DNA of 64,000 bases from Megalobrama amblycephala (GCF_018812025.1 NC_063049.1:40599503-40663502), one strand, 5' to 3'; positions 1-12,576 are shown, counted from the first letter of the stretch. Notes: generated from the letters alone by a model not told the origin. Numbers and translations: made by a program.

Positions 1-47
1 GATAGTAATGTTAAAGTTGACATGGTCTTTGTTCTTCCATGTGTCAG

Positions 48-218
48 ATGCAGGACGAGCCAACATCTGGAGCTGTAGACACCAGCTCTTCATCACAACC
101 GTCTCCTTTCGTTCCTCCTCCCAAACCCCAGAAGCGAGAGAAACTCAGCGCCTATTCACCGACAGAGGACACCTTCAGAGACACGGCCAACCTGGTTAAA
201 GAGGACAGTGAAATATGA
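48..218 (+). CDS. lrp2: lrp2 (megalin) last coding exon, C-terminal cytoplasmic tail
   Basis: Seen: a splice acceptor (tgtcag, ending at 47) followed by 57 in-frame codons ending in TGA at 216-218. The peptide has a proline-rich SH3-type stretch (PFVPPPKPQ) and ends TEDTFRDTANLVKEDSEI. Known: vertebrate LRP2 ends in an almost identical tail, TEDTFKDTANLVKEDSEV in human as I remember it, with a C-terminal PDZ-binding motif. LRP2 is a giant endocytic receptor of absorptive epithelia for retinol-binding protein, vitamin-D-binding protein and lipoproteins. This exon carries only the far end of the cytoplasmic tail; the rest lies left of the window. Synteny with dhrs9 and abcb11 supports the call. 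Which lrp2 duplicate (a or b) it is cannot be told from this exon. Confidence 0.9.
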   Translation: MQDEPTSGAVDTSSSSQPSPFVPPPKPQKREKLSAYSPTEDTFRDTANLVKEDSEI

Positions 219-1381
219 CCAACACACATGGGAAAAATACAAAGAAACACTCCCTTTGCACAGAATCTATTTTTATATGCAGCCTGCATACAACAGAAAT
301 CAATTTAAGATTATTTTTGGAAGAAAAAAAAAGTATAGATGAGAATAGATGAAATGTTTGTATACAGAAAAGACTTTGCCTTCAGATACTTTGTATGCCA
401 ATTCATGTTGTATGATTCTTTTTTTTATTATTATTGTGACGTCATATTTGTATATCTTTGCACTGATGCTGCTGAAGGAGAATGTTATGAATATTTTGTA
501 CATTTGTAAATTGAAAAGATTTTGTTTGATAATATCCTCTGTTCAGACATTATTTTGAAATAGATTACTTATTCCTGGAGATTCACGCACACACACATCT
601 ATATATGCCAACGTTTCTGAGTAAAGTGCTTTGAGAGCCAGCTGAGACTTTGCCATTTGATCTGATTATTCTTAAACGGTTCTCACCACTGGAGAGAAAA
701 CACCACGCGTATGCATCACTTGTGTAGATATACCTCATTTGTGGAGTGGCCAGATTCAAGAGAAAGAGCAAAACACCACAGTATGTCTGAAATATCAGAT
801 CTACTGAGTGCTATTAAAAGAATAGTTCACCCAAAATTGAAAAATCTGTCATTATTTACTCCAAAAGTGACCATAAAACTAGTCCATATTACTTGTGCAT
901 AATATGTCATGTCTTCTGAAGTCAAATAGTAACTTTTTGAGGGGAACTGCCATTGAATATGTGATAAAGAGCTGTGTGCAGTTTCATTATAAAATTATTT
1001 TCCATAAAATAACAGTATATGGGTTGACATCAGGGTGAGTAAATAATGACAGAAATGATACACCAAATACTGTGATCCAGAGAAAGGGACTCTCATTAAA
1101 GAAAGTCTGAAAATATAATGCAGTGACATATTCTGCTGTAAACACATTTTACAATAGAATCAGAAGACACACGACTTCTGTTTTATGTATTTAATAATAC
1201 TTGAAATTGCCCAGTTTATATGCATGTTAATGATTATGACTCTGTGATATCTTCGACCCGTGCTGGAGATCTGTGATGTCAAGGGCTTTTCATATTTACT
1301 TTCCCATCCGACGAAGTGCATGGGCAGTAAAGTCAATGTATTTTAAGTGATTTTGTATATTAATGACAAAAAATAAATAAA
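219..1381 (+). other. lrp2: lrp2 3' UTR and flank with a MITE-derived fragment
   Basis: AT-rich sequence after the lrp2 stop with no convincing reading frame. AATAAA hexamers at 1372-1381 are the clearest poly(A) signal candidates. At about 818-1060 there is a degenerate palindromic repeat related to the 'gttcacccaaaa...tgtcat' MITE family (left end near 823, right end 'gggtgagtaaataatgac' near 1033). The extent of the 3' UTR is inferred, not shown. Confidence 0.4.
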
Positions 1382-1660
1382 TGAATATTAAGCATTTATT
1401 CATCTTTATAAAGTCCATATGTGATGATTGAAAAGAACTGGAAACAATTTAATGCTGCTGTGAAAAAAAAAATCAAATAAATTTGTTTTTTTTTTTTAAA
1501 GAAATGTGCAGATTTTTTTATGTACAACATATACTGTATATATATGGATGAATTGTGAAAAACTAATTGTTGGATACAGACAAGAAGTTCATGATCTCTT
1601 AAGTGAGACAGGCTAATTTTCATGTACAGTAGGTTAATTTTATGTGAGAAAATAGTTTCT

Positions 1661-2530
1661 GGAGGTTTTAAAGGGGACATGTCATGAAAATCTGACTTTT
1701 TCCATGTTTAAGTGCTATAATCGGGTCCCCGGTGCATCTACCAACCCAGATAACATGAAAAAGGACAACCCAGTAACTTTGTTTTGGTAAGCCTTTCTCT
1801 GCAAGCATGTGAAAAAACGAGCCGCTCAGATTTTGCTCCCCTTGTGACGTAGGAAGGGGATCTTATTAAAATGTTACCAACCCTTAATCTGCACGTTTCC
1901 ACCCACAACAGCGCCATTTTGTTTCGACAACAGTGTACCAATTCTGGCATAATGTATTTTGGAAAAAATATTAGATCATTCACAGCATGTGACAGCAATC
2001 ATAAACGTTAGCCTGGTGTGTATGGCTCTGTTTGGCAAACAGGTACGCTATGTATAGTGGGCGTCCATACAAGTTTTGCACAAAAGATTAACATGACGGC
2101 ACATGCTAGACGATGAGTTGAATCAACTCCACAGAAACTACATAAATTTATCCACTAACCATTCAGAAACGTCCAGTTTCATTCTAAAATTATGTACCAG
2201 TTATCAGTGTAAAGCTGCTTTGACACAATCTACATTGTAAAAAGCGCTATATAAATAAAGGTGACTTGACTTGACTAAAAGTTGTAACTTCTTCCTGAGT
2301 CTCTCCATCAGTGTCGACTCCGGTTTGAACAATGTAAGGCTGAACACCGTTACTGACAATCCTCATTTTGGCTGCGTGAGATTCTCCAGCTTTGTTGTTG
2401 CTGAGCAACCGAACTGTTAAAGCTCCGCCCTCTTCTGGAAAGGGGCCCAGGAGCAGCAGCTCATTTGCATTTAAAGGGACACACACAAAAACGGCATGTT
2501 TGAAATCATGACTTACACGATTTAAAACCT
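1661..2530. repeat. Dispersed DNA-transposon-derived repeat carrying a SINE-like insertion
   Basis: A composite repeat beginning near 'aaaggggacatgtcatgaaa' (1670). Its segment 2158-2500 is found again, about 90% identical by eye, at 8870-9100, and related pieces occur at 26540-26672, 48850-48945 and 53985-54295. The 1738-1998 and 2247-2651 reading frames are not gene-like. At 2190-2274 a short SINE-like tail interrupts the unit and is listed separately. Confidence 0.6.
2190..2274 (+). mobile_element. SINE/LINE-tail insertion with 6-bp target duplication
   Basis: The 85-bp segment contains 'aagcgctatataaataaa' followed by a 'gacttgacttga' tail, a 3' end shared by many fish SINE/L2-type retroposons. 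It is flanked by ctaaaa at 2184-2189 and at 2275-2280. The related copy at 8870-8910 runs straight through with a single ctaaaa, so it is a natural empty site. A similar tail without a clear empty site lies at 59427-59490. Confidence 0.7.
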
Positions 2531-2833
2531 GACATTTCAACGTTTTTTTAGACATAAGTCTAATTTTTTTGTGATTAGTATTCACTAAGTTACAGTTCAT
2601 TTTCTGAGAACTATCAGATTGGACTTCGTTCAGAGGGAGACGAGAAATCACGCATCATGTTAGTTTTCTTTATTTTACAAAAAGCACAACATTTTGTTTT
2701 TACTCTGAGTGTACACAAATAAAAGAAGATATTCCACAGATTAAAATGGTGTATAATTGTATGTCTTAATTGTATGTGCAACATTAACAGAGTATTTTGA
2801 GTCTCTTTCACACTGGTAAGAAAAAAACGCGAT

Positions 2834-2851
2834 GGTATCGCCGGCGATACC
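2834..2851. repeat. Perfect 18-bp GC palindrome
   Basis: GGTATCGCCGGCGATACC is perfectly self-complementary and stands in otherwise AT-rich DNA downstream of dhrs9. It could be the end of a dispersed repeat or a protein-binding palindrome. There is no other evidence of function. Confidence 0.4.
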
Positions 2852-2913
2852 CTCAGACCTCAGAGTGTTGTGTGCCTTATTTATTGGAAATGCCACATTA
2901 TATAAAATACATC

Positions 2914-2919
2914 TTTATT
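2914..2919 (-). terminator. dhrs9: Candidate poly(A) signal of dhrs9
   Basis: AATAAA on the minus strand, about 153 bp past the dhrs9 stop codon. A second one lies at 2880-2885. The location is plausible, but cleavage is not demonstrated. Confidence 0.5.
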
Positions 2920-3071
2920 TGATTGCATTTATGTTGCATACAGCAATCACAGTTACAAAGAAAAAATACCTCTTTGAATATTTCATATTATTAATTCACT
3001 AAGAATTAGCTTGTCTTGAGCTGCAACATGCGATCTGTAGTGGCCTGTTCAGTAAATCTCTGGAGCAACGT

Positions 3072-4287
3072 TCAGGTCTCCTTTGGAGAAGGCAATAGAA
3101 GGTTCATGAAGAAGTCTGCTATACAAGTAGGCAGGTACGAGAGCGGAATCCAGAGAAACTTGGCGTCCCAGCCTGCGGCGTAGCGTGTTCGCGGAGAGCG
3201 TGCTGAGAGAGCGTGCTGCATGCATGATGTCACTTTGGAAAGGTCACTACTTGCCAGAATCTTCATGGAGAACGCCTGCGACTTCATATCTGGAGGAAAA
3301 GATTGAGAGATATGCAAAAATGTCACATTATTCCATTTATGCTATTTAAATCAGTTGTCAAAATCAGAGTCGAGTGTCACGTGTTATGTTGGATGAGCAC
3401 AGTTTGTGTGAAGGTTTACATATTCCTTTAAACTAAATGCATCAAGATATAAATTTCCAAAATATTAAGTACTGTTGCATGGAATCTGCATTGATTTCCC
3501 ATCTCAAGTACTCACAGTCCTGCAGGTATGAGTCTCCGTAGGCTCTCCTGACCTCTGCTGGGAGGTTGTTCCACCGTTTCTTCAGATCATCTTCAATGAG
3601 GCTCAGATCTGTTACTTGTGTCTTAAAGAAGCCTGGTTCAATGATACTTACCTTCACTCCAAAGTGCATCATATCCCTCCTGAAACAGTGAGAGAGGGAG
3701 AAAAAAAAAGGATTTTAGAGATATTTTATCATATATTGTAGTAAAGATGCAAATAAGTTTTAAAAGTTTTATTCAATGAAAAGACTAAATGTTTCTTACG
3801 GTGACTGATGTGAGTCTCTCAAGGACAAATCACCACAGTTGTTGTGGCCGATTAGAAATGGATTTTGTTAGCCGTTTTTAATAAGTCAGATTATTTTATT
3901 TGTTTGTTAGCAAAATAATATAATATTCTTTTTATATTTGTAATACACACATACATACATATTTATTTATGTTTGAATATTTTTAAAATAAATACATAAA
4001 ATATACTTATTTATTTAGATTTTAAAATAAATATATGAATTTAAGCCATGACCTGCACAACATCTGTAATTTTGTGGCCAATTAGAAATAGATTTTGTTG
4101 GCTTTTGTAAAATAAAATCAGATTAATTTATTGTATTGTTAGCAATATAGTATTTTTTTAATATATTTTTGTAATACTTTTATTTATTTTAGTGCTGTCA
4201 AATCGATTAATCGTGATAAATCGCATCTAACATAAAAGTTATATATGTGTGTGTACATATTTTGTGGGTGTGTATTTGTGTGGGTGT

Positions 4288-4375
<88 letters not shown>

Positions 4376-4385
4376 AACATATATA

Positions 4386-4421
<36 letters not shown>

Positions 4422-5939
4422 GTTGGCTTTCAGATTAAAATCAGATTAATTTATTGTCTCGTTAGCAATATAATTTTTTTAGATTTTTGTAATTTTTTCA
4501 CATTTTTAGCTATTTTAATATTTTAACTAATTTTAACTATTATTTTAACATTATTAATAAATACATAAAGTGTATTAATGTATTCGTATTTGAATAAATA
4601 AATTAATTTAAAATTATAACCTGTGTAATCTGTACTTTTGAAGCTCTAGTTGTAACAGGCCAGTTAGAAATGGGTTTTGTTGGCTGTTTTTAATAAAAAG
4701 CCAGAGGATTTTATTGGCTTGTTAGAAATATAATAATTGAAATATGATATTTTATACATTTATTATATTGAAATATAAAGATTTGAATGAGTACATACCT
4801 ACTATTTATAAATAAATAATTTTAAGCCACAATGACCTGTGAAATCTGTACTTCTGAAGCTCTAAATTGTAAGGACTAAAAAGTATGATAAAGAACAAGA
4901 AGAAGTGCAATACATTATTCAAGGTCCTGTTGGCATGTCTCAAAGTTTAATTCCTTGTTAGAAGCCTAGACATACCTCAAGCTATCAGAGAACGCCTCCA
5001 CACCCCATTTAGAGAGGCAATATCCTCCCCCGATGAGTGAGAGTCTGCCCAGTATGCTGGCCACGTTCACCACCCGACCCCGGGCCTTCTTCAGCAGAGG
5101 AAGGAAGTTCAGCGTCACCTCGATGACGCCCATGAGGTTTACGTCCAGAACCTTTGTAAAGTCCTCCAGCTGCATCCACTCTGTGGGGCCGATGGGGACC
5201 GAGATGCCAGCATTGTTGACTAAACCCCACAGACCTGATGCAAGAAAGAAGCTTTTTTTAATCAAATCTAGTGTTGTGTAGATGTTATAGATTTTATTTT
5301 TCAAGATTAAGCAAAAAACTAGTACATGCAAACCACAGTTAAGGTCAAAGGTCACTAAAGTGAGCAAATGCCAGGTGCATTACTAAAGTATGTCGTTCGA
5401 TAATAAATGACGCAGCTTTGGTATGAGAATGGCATTTCGCAGAAGATGCTCCTCCAGGTCAACTAAAAGCGCTTGTCCAAGAGTTGCAGATTTATGAGTT
5501 GGTCTGAGGGCTGTGTGGTCGTCAAAGTGCCTGTATCTCGGCTTTATCTCTCGCTGTGCTTGACTCGAGCTGGCACACTATCTATCCTGTCCGTCTCACC
5601 TCTCTCCCCGGTCTCGCTGCGCACGCGCTCCAGCGCGCTCTTGATGCTCGCGCTGTCGGTAACATTGAGCAGAAGCGTCTTCAGTCTGGGGGAGGCCGCC
5701 GCGCGCAGTCTGGAGGCACCAGGTTCGGTGAGACACGCGGCGATTACGTGAAACCCCCGTTGGTCGAGCTGCCGCGCCGCGAGGTTTCCGAAGCCGCTAT
5801 CGCAGCCCGTCACCAGGACGTATTTCTCGTGGATGCCGGTGATGTGACGGGAGTCCCTGTAGAACCAGACCACCGCGGCGACGAGCGCCACAGCAGCCAG
5901 CGAAACCCAGCAGCACAGCGGATCGGCGCTGAAGAACAC
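3072..5939 (-). CDS. dhrs9: dhrs9: SDR family retinol / 3-alpha-hydroxysteroid dehydrogenase
   Basis: Four coding exons on the minus strand: 5939-5600, 5234-4976, 3679-3516 and 3289-3072. All have GT/AG borders and join in frame to 981 bases (326 residues plus stop). Exon 1 gives a hydrophobic membrane segment (residues 11-26) and the NAD-binding TGCDSGFG. Exon 2 gives VNNAG, the catalytic Ser in NVAS and YCLSK (YxxxK). Exon 3 gives the EPGFFKT substrate loop. Human DHRS9 shares runs such as [13 protein letters not shown], and it lies beside LRP2 and ABCB11. The family oxidises retinol and 3-alpha-hydroxysteroids at the ER membrane. Oddity: there is no ATG in frame upstream of the Rossmann motif in exon 1; an acceptor (ccaccgcag) sits at 5948-5940, so the start codon is probably in an unidentified upstream exon. 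Exon 1 is GC- and CpG-rich, unlike the paralogues. The intron between exons 2 and 3 (3680-4975) holds only AT-rich DNA and microsatellites. Confidence 0.9.
4286..4418. repeat. Compound microsatellite (CA)n-(TA)n-(GA)n in dhrs9 intron
   Basis: Consecutive runs of CA (about 4290-4334), TA (about 4348-4368) and GA (about 4389-4416) within the intron between dhrs9 coding exons 2 and 3. The reading frames across it (4184-4372 minus, 4247-4438 plus) are only translations of the repeats. Confidence 0.9.
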
Positions 5940-5975
5940 CTGCGGTGGAGATGGATGAACCCGGTGTGAATACAC

Positions 5976-6218
5976 ACTGACCTTTCCAGCTGATTACTAC
6001 GATTATTTAAAAAATCATTTAACGTATTGATTTTCATTTTGTTTGACTGGCAACATTTTTCCAATTACTAGATTTAAATGATTAGTGTAAAAAAAAAAAC
6101 TGCACTGAATCTAACCAATTAATATCTAGCATAGCCAATAATAACGTTTTTTTTTTTTAAAAGCAAAACTTAACTAGAAAATGTTGACTATAGTAGGCCT
6201 ATAGACATGTCCATGACT
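5976..6218. other. Region upstream of dhrs9 exon 1
   Basis: AT-rich sequence with no recognised motif. It should contain the 5' intron or promoter of dhrs9. I see no convincing noncoding exon or TATA box here. Confidence 0.3.
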
Positions 6219-7052
6219 TAAAGGATTAGTTCAAATTAAAATGTCCTGATAATTTACTCACCCCCATGTCATCCAAGGTGTTCATGTCTTTCTTTCTTCA
6301 GTCGAAAAGAAATTAAGGCTTTTGATGAACACATTCCAGGATTTTTCTCCATATAGTGGACTTCAATGGAGCCCAAACAGTTGAAGGTCAAAATTACAGT
6401 TTACAGCGATCCCAGACGAGAAATAAGGGTCTTATCTAGAGAAACAATCACTCATTTTCTAAAAAAATAAAATAAAATTTTATACATATTAACCATAAAT
6501 GCTCATCTTGAACTAGCTCTCTTCTTCTTCTTCTCTATCAGAATTCCAGCAGTGTAGACACTGCTAAGTGTATTACTGCCCTCCACAGGTCAAAGTTTGA
6601 ACTAAATGTCATATACAATATGCTTGTACAAGTATATAACAATTAGTTCAAACTTTGACCTGTGGAGGGCAGTAATACACTTAGCAGCGCCTACACTGCC
6701 GGAATTCTGATAGAGAAGAAGAAGAGAGCTAGTTCAAGATGAGCATTTATGGTTAAAATGTATATAATTAAAAAAAATTTTTTAGAAATTGAGCAATGAT
6801 TTCTCTAGATAAGACCCTTATTCCTCATCTGGGATTGTGTTGAACGCTTTGAAGCTGCACTGAAACTGTAATTTTGACCTTCAACCGTTTGGAGTCCAGT
6901 GAAGTCCACTATATGGAGAAAAATCCTGGAATGTTTTCATCAAAAACCTTAATTTCTTTTCGACTGAAGAAAGAAATACATAAACATCTTGGATGACATG
7001 GGGGTGAGTAAATTATCAGGAAATTTTAATTTGAAAGTGAACTAATCCTTTA
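6219..7052. mobile_element. Palindromic MITE, about 0.83 kb
   Basis: The left end 'ttaaaggattagttcaaatt' and right end 'actaatcctttaa' are inverted copies, and homology continues inward through 'ctgataatttactcaccccc' / 'gggggtgagtaaattatcag' to a centre near 6630. TTAA-like ends. It is non-coding and belongs to the abundant cyprinid 'aaaggattagttcac' MITE group. Confidence 0.8.
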
Positions 7053-8075
7053 AAGGATTAGTTCACATTCAATTGAAAATTAGCCCAAGCTTTACTCACC
7101 ATCAAACCATCGTAGGTGTATATGACTTTCTTCTTTCTGATGAACACAATCTGAGAAATATTAATAAATATCCTGACACATCCAAGCTTTATAATGGTAG
7201 TGAACTGGACCAGCAAATATGAGCTGAAGAAAGTGTCTCCATCCACATCCATCAATCATAAAAAGTGTAGCCTAATCTATATGGATATTTTTTTTACTCA
7301 AATGCATTGCTTCGCTTCAGAAGGCCTTTATTAACTGCCCAGAGCCGTGTGGAGGGAGTACATTTATAATGGATGGAAGCACTTACTTCAGCTCATACTC
7401 GTTGATCCCGCTCACTGTTAAAGGGTTAGTTCACCCAAAAATGAAATTTCTGTCATTTATTACTCACCCTCATGTCGTTCCACACCTGTAAGTCCTTCGT
7501 TCATCATCAGAACACAAATTAAGATATTTTTGATGAAACGTCTTTTCAACAATATAGTGATGGCCGATTTCAAAACACTGCCTCGGAGCTTTACGAATCG
7601 AATCAGTGACTCGGATCTCCTATCAAATGGCTAAATTGCTGAAATCACGTGACTTTGGCGCTCCGAGTCACTGATTCGATTTGTTAAGCTCCGAAGCAGT
7701 GTTTTGAAATCAGCCCATCACTATATTGTTGAAAATACATTATTTTGTTTTTTTGGCACACAAAAATATTCTCAATGCTTTAGAACTACTGAACTCACAT
7801 GAACTGTTTTAAATATGTTTTTAGTACCTTTATGGATCTTGAGAGAGGAAATGTCATTGCTTTGAATGCAGGCCTCAGTGAGCCATCGGATTTATCAAAA
7901 ATATCTTAATTTGTGTTCTGAAGATGAACGAAGGTCTTACGGGTGTGGAACGACATGAGGGTGAGTAATTAATGACATTATTTTCATTTTGGGGTGAACT
8001 AACCCTTTAATATATCTCCGATTGTGTTCATCAGAAAGAAGAAATTGATATACACCTATACACCATGTAATTGTA
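7051..8075. mobile_element. Second palindromic MITE, split by a nested MITE
   Basis: The left half (7051-7418, starting 'aaaggattagttcacattc') and the right-hand remnant (about 8011-8075, with 'attgtgttcatcagaaagaa') are inverted copies of each other. Between them sits the nested element at 7419-8010. The outer right terminus is missing, so the element is truncated. Confidence 0.65.
7419..8010. mobile_element. Nested MITE of the 'gggttagttcaccca' family
   Basis: Terminal inverted repeats 'ttaaagggttagttcaccc' and 'ggggtgaactaaccctttaa' flank inverted arms carrying 'cgttccacacctgtaag'-like words. A further inner palindrome (about 7548-7735, arms containing 'tgactcgga' / 'tccgagtca') makes it a third nesting level. 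Family members recur at 60894-61412 in abcb11. Confidence 0.8.
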
Positions 8076-8602
8076 AACAAATCATTCAAAAAGCCACTAG
8101 GTGTCGTCCCAATGGCTATGTTCCCTCATATCTGTCAATCATTTATTGCAAAAATCATTTATAGCTTTGAACACTGAAATATTAATTAACAAAGCATGCA
8201 CACATTAATCCCTGCTATGCTGTATACATTTATAAAATAAGACACAAGTTACGTGATTGTGCTCTGACGTACCATGACTTGTGCAGTCGTCAATACTCCT
8301 TCAGCATGAAAACTAGTAGATGTTTGGTTTCCCCTCTCCCACTCCTGTCCTGATCCCACTGTGCTGAAGAGATCAGGGGCTGCAAGCTGACTGCAGGATC
8401 AAAGATCTCTCAAGAACATGAACATCGCACTCCATAAACGTCACAAAGGTTGTGCAATAAACTCTTTGGCCTTGTGTAACATTCAAACTTTGATTTGTCT
8501 ATCCATGCTATACTGAAGCTGTGTTTGGTGTTGGGGGTAACACATTACAAGTAACACGAGTTATGTAATCAGATTACTTTTTTCAAGTAACTATTACTTT
8601 TA

Positions 8603-9270
8603 AAGGGGTGGTTGATTATGATTTCACTATTTTAACTTTAGTTAATCTGCAATGTTGCTGTTTGAGCATAAACAACTTGGGGCCATGTTGGGCTGCTTTA
8701 GAGAAGAGGAAGAGTTGTTGTAGTAGAGTGTTGTTGTCATGCCGTCATTTTACGCTGGACTGCTTCACAAACGAGGGTCAATTCAACACTGGATTTGCAC
8801 AAAAGATTAACATGACAGCACATGCTAGTGGATGAGTTGAATCAACTCCACAGCAACTACATAAATTTATCCACTAACCATTCAGAAACGTCCAGTTTCA
8901 TTCTAAAAGTTGTAACTTCTTCCTGAGTCTCTCCATCAGTGTCGACTCCGGTTTGAACAATGTAAGGCTGAACACCGTTACTGACAATCCTCACTTTGGC
9001 TGCGTGAGATTCTCCAGCTTTGTTGTTGTTGAGCAACCGAAGCGCGAGCTGTTAAAGCTCCGCCCTCTTCTAGGAGCAGCAGCTCATTTGCATTTAAAGG
9101 GACACACACAAAAACGTTGTGTTTTTGCTCACACCCAAATAGGGGCAAATTTGACAAGCTATAATAAATGATCTGTGAGGTATTTTGAGCTGAAACTTAA
9201 CAGACACATTCTGGGGACACCAGAGACGTATATTACATCTCATGAAAGGGGCATAATAGTTCCTGTTTAA
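8603..9270. repeat. Dispersed repeat at the left border of unit A
   Basis: Starts near 'aaaggggtggttgattatga' and ends near 'ggggcataatagttcctgtt'. The 3' end recurs at the left border of units B (about 18560-18634) and C (about 26540-26672). The 5' part recurs at 53985-54295. It marks where each dehydrogenase duplication unit begins. Confidence 0.6.
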
Positions 9271-10082
9271 GTTACTTTTTGAAATAAGTAATGCTTTGTT
9301 TTCCCATTATGACATCTCTCCTGCCCCCACGTTGAGAAATCAGGAGTAAGTGCAGAGGTGTATGTGTGCTGTGTGAACATGATGGTTAGACTAAAATGTG
9401 AGTGTTTACTCATCTCACTTGCAAAAAAAGATTCAGTATTCTTCAAAAAGAATAAAAACAGTGAAATACAAACTCAGAATATTATGCAAATCAGCAATAA
9501 TTAAATGTTAAATTACACAAATATACTTTTGTATTTAATCTCACTTTATGTCACTTCAATGTCTTTGCTGCTGACGTTCGATGATCCAATTCAACCATAC
9601 AAAGAATCAAAAATGACTTTAGATATACATCACATTTGTGTTTCATTTTTTCTGTATATGAAATTGCATACTTCCCTACTGTTTCACAGGAAAAAAACAG
9701 TATGTGACAAATAAAGTATGTCCAAAGTCAGTATTGATAAAAGAGTAGGCAAAAAGTACCCAGATGAACTGCTACTTCTGGAGAGATTCTGAAGTGTGCA
9801 TATGATGGACACTTTACTATCCCATGAGGCCACGGGAGAGGATTTGTGAATGGCAGTGAAGCGACTCAACTGACACTGGTAGGTCACATGATAATGACAA
9901 CATGACGGATGTAGTACGTCTGGATTCTAAAACATTTTTTTAAATTTTGTTTTTATTTAAATTCATTATTGTAAAAATGTACATTAAGTATTAATTAATT
10001 GATATATGTTTGTTTACAATATAAAGTATTACATCACGTCTCAGTATGCTGCAAGAGCATGGCACAAAGTGGCTGTTTATGC
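9271..10082. other. 3' flank of array copy A, shared by all three units
   Basis: Non-coding sequence repeated almost unchanged in units B (18635-19461) and C (26673-27450). No open frame of interest. A minus-strand AATAAA at 9952-9957, 126 bp past the copy A stop, is conserved in B at 19335-19340 and absent in C. Confidence 0.5.
9952..9957 (-). terminator. Candidate poly(A) signal of array copy A
   Basis: Minus-strand AATAAA about 126 bp downstream of the stop codon, at the same relative position as 19335-19340 in copy B. Confidence 0.5.
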
Positions 10083-12421
10083 TTACAGAACTGAAACTTT
10101 GGGTTTAACTGCGTTTTTTAAGACGAAAGCATCCGAGATGAAGGTTGGCATGTAGGAGAGAGGCAGCCAGAAGAACTTGGCATCCCAGCCTGGAGAATAT
10201 CTGGTACGGGGATGGACCGCAGCCACAGCATGCTCCATACAGCTCACCACCTTCATCAGATCTGGATCCACAATCTTCTCAATATCCTTAACCGCCAGCT
10301 TTGCTACAAAAACAATTATTAGTTATAACTTATTAGTTAGTTATAACTTTTATAACTTCTAGTAACTAGGAAGTGTGACCTTTATTTGCTATGATTTGAA
10401 ACTGGTTATTGGATTTGAACTCACTTTTGTCGATGAAGTCACCGCCGTACTCATCCTTCACCTCCTGAGGCAACTTCTTCCATAATCTCTCCATATGACT
10501 CTCAAAGACAGTGGAGTCAGTAACAGTTGTTTTGAAGAATCCAGGTTCAATGCATAAAACCTTCACTCCAAACGGTGCCATGTTCCTCCTGCAGAGCAAA
10601 GAAAAACACATTAAATATAGTCACAGCGGCATAACTAAAATTGCCAGATTTTAAATAAATTCTGGTAATATTGTTTGTTTGGTGGTAAAGTTTAACTGAC
10701 CTAGTTACATTTGCACATGTTAGAGAATTATTCTGAAATTATTCCCAGTATATGTGTGTATATATGTATATATATATATATATATGAAGTATATATATCC
10801 CAGTGTATATATATATGAAAAATGTGAACTTAAAAAATATTAAAAAATGAACTTAAAAAAACAAAAATTGCCCTGGCAACTAACTGAAATAAATAAGTTG
10901 AAGTACTACAATTACTAAAACTGCAACTGAAATAAAAATTAAATAAAGCCATTAAATGTTAAAAATATAAAAAATATACATCTTTTATCACGAGTGGCTA
11001 TTCACAGTTGAAGTTATAAGCTGCTGAATTTTGACTGGCTGCTGCCACTCACTTGTGCTGTCTTATCTAATATTTTTAGGATATGTTTGCACTTGCAGAA
11101 AGTGCTCGCCCAATTTACATTTCCTCAGTTGAATAGTTGCAGAGCTCGATAAGAATGCAGAGAAATGCTTTGAATCTGAATTCGTTTGATTTTGTCAGGA
11201 GGGTCTCTAGAAGCATCATTTAGTGGTTACTGGTCATACTAACCTTAGACTGTCATTAAAAGCTTCTACTCCATACTTAGTAATGCAGTACGCCCCTCCC
11301 ACGATACTAATCCGTCCAAACACACTGGCCACGTTGACCACTCTGCCCTGGGCTTTCTTAATGAGCGGTAACACACTCAGAGTAACGGCTACAACCCCGA
11401 TCAGATTGACATCGATCATTTGTTTGAAGTCCTCGATATCCAGCCAGTCGTTGGGAGCAGTTGGGAAAGAGATACCAGCATTGTTGACCACGGCCCACAG
11501 ACCTGAAAACACACACACACAAATGACAAAATACAACTGTTTTCTTTCATCACAAGGGACTGCTAAATACAAAGCTTTGGTGACAGGAAGTGTCATGTGA
11601 AGAAACTACAACTTCATTAAAGAACACTGTGAGAAAACAAAACATAAGCTTTCCAAAGGCCTTAATAATAATAAAAAACAAATATATGACATCTAAAGTA
11701 TGTAAGGTAGTACATCTAGATCTCTTTTATTGAATCCAAAAGGTTTTAATTATATTTTGCTACATATAAAAGTATTTTAAAGATTTTGAAGTGTCAAAAG
11801 GTCATTTGGTTTAACCATCCAAAGGCCAATACAGCCATTTCATTTGTGATTTAAAAATGTAATAAAAGTATATATTTTTCATTCTGGCATGATTTTATAA
11901 CATCATATATCAACATAGTGCAAAATGGAATTAAAATTATGTGTAGAAGTCGTAGCTTTGTTATGAGAAAGAATGTCCGGAAAAATGAATTTCATTGATG
12001 TCATTCGGAGTAACCAATATAAAGGGACCATTTTGGAAGTCATGTGGTCAATATCATGTGACAGGATGTGACATCATTCAGACACCTGCAAAGGACCACA
12101 TGGTCGTGAAACAAAGTAACTAACTTTCTTTTAACAATTTGAAAGATTAATGTTTTCACTTGATCATACACATGTCCCGAAACATCAGGTAATTCGGTAC
12201 AACCGCTATAAAACATGGAAAATGTAATATTTTAAAAACTTGTACTAAATATAAAATGTTCGATTGTCCTTTTTCTAGCTAGCTAGATATCAGCCTGTTA
12301 GTATTGTTAGAAAATATCGTCGTATAACCAAAAGTGTCATTCGGTAAAACTGAAATTTTGGTTAAACCGAATGACTTTTTGGTGACAAATCTTGAAAAAA
12401 ATGAAAAAGCAGGCAGTAAGT

Positions 12422-12471
<50 letters not shown>

Positions 12472-12522
12472 TATAAAGTTCACTCGAAAAATAAAATAAA
12501 TTAAAGAAATTAGGTATAATAT

Positions 12523-12576
<54 letters not shown>

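Noticed and set aside
4184..4438. Frames of alternating Cys-Val, His-Thr and Ile-Tyr
   Set aside because: Translations of CA, TA and GA microsatellites.
5556..5969. Plus-strand 137-residue frame opposite dhrs9 exon 1
   Set aside because: High GC content of the antisense strand opens all frames. The minus strand carries the SDR motifs and correct splice sites.
11223..11600. Plus-strand frame over copy A exon 2 (repeated at 20475 and 32582)
   Set aside because: Antisense to exon 2, with no motif of its own, and it runs across the real splice sites.
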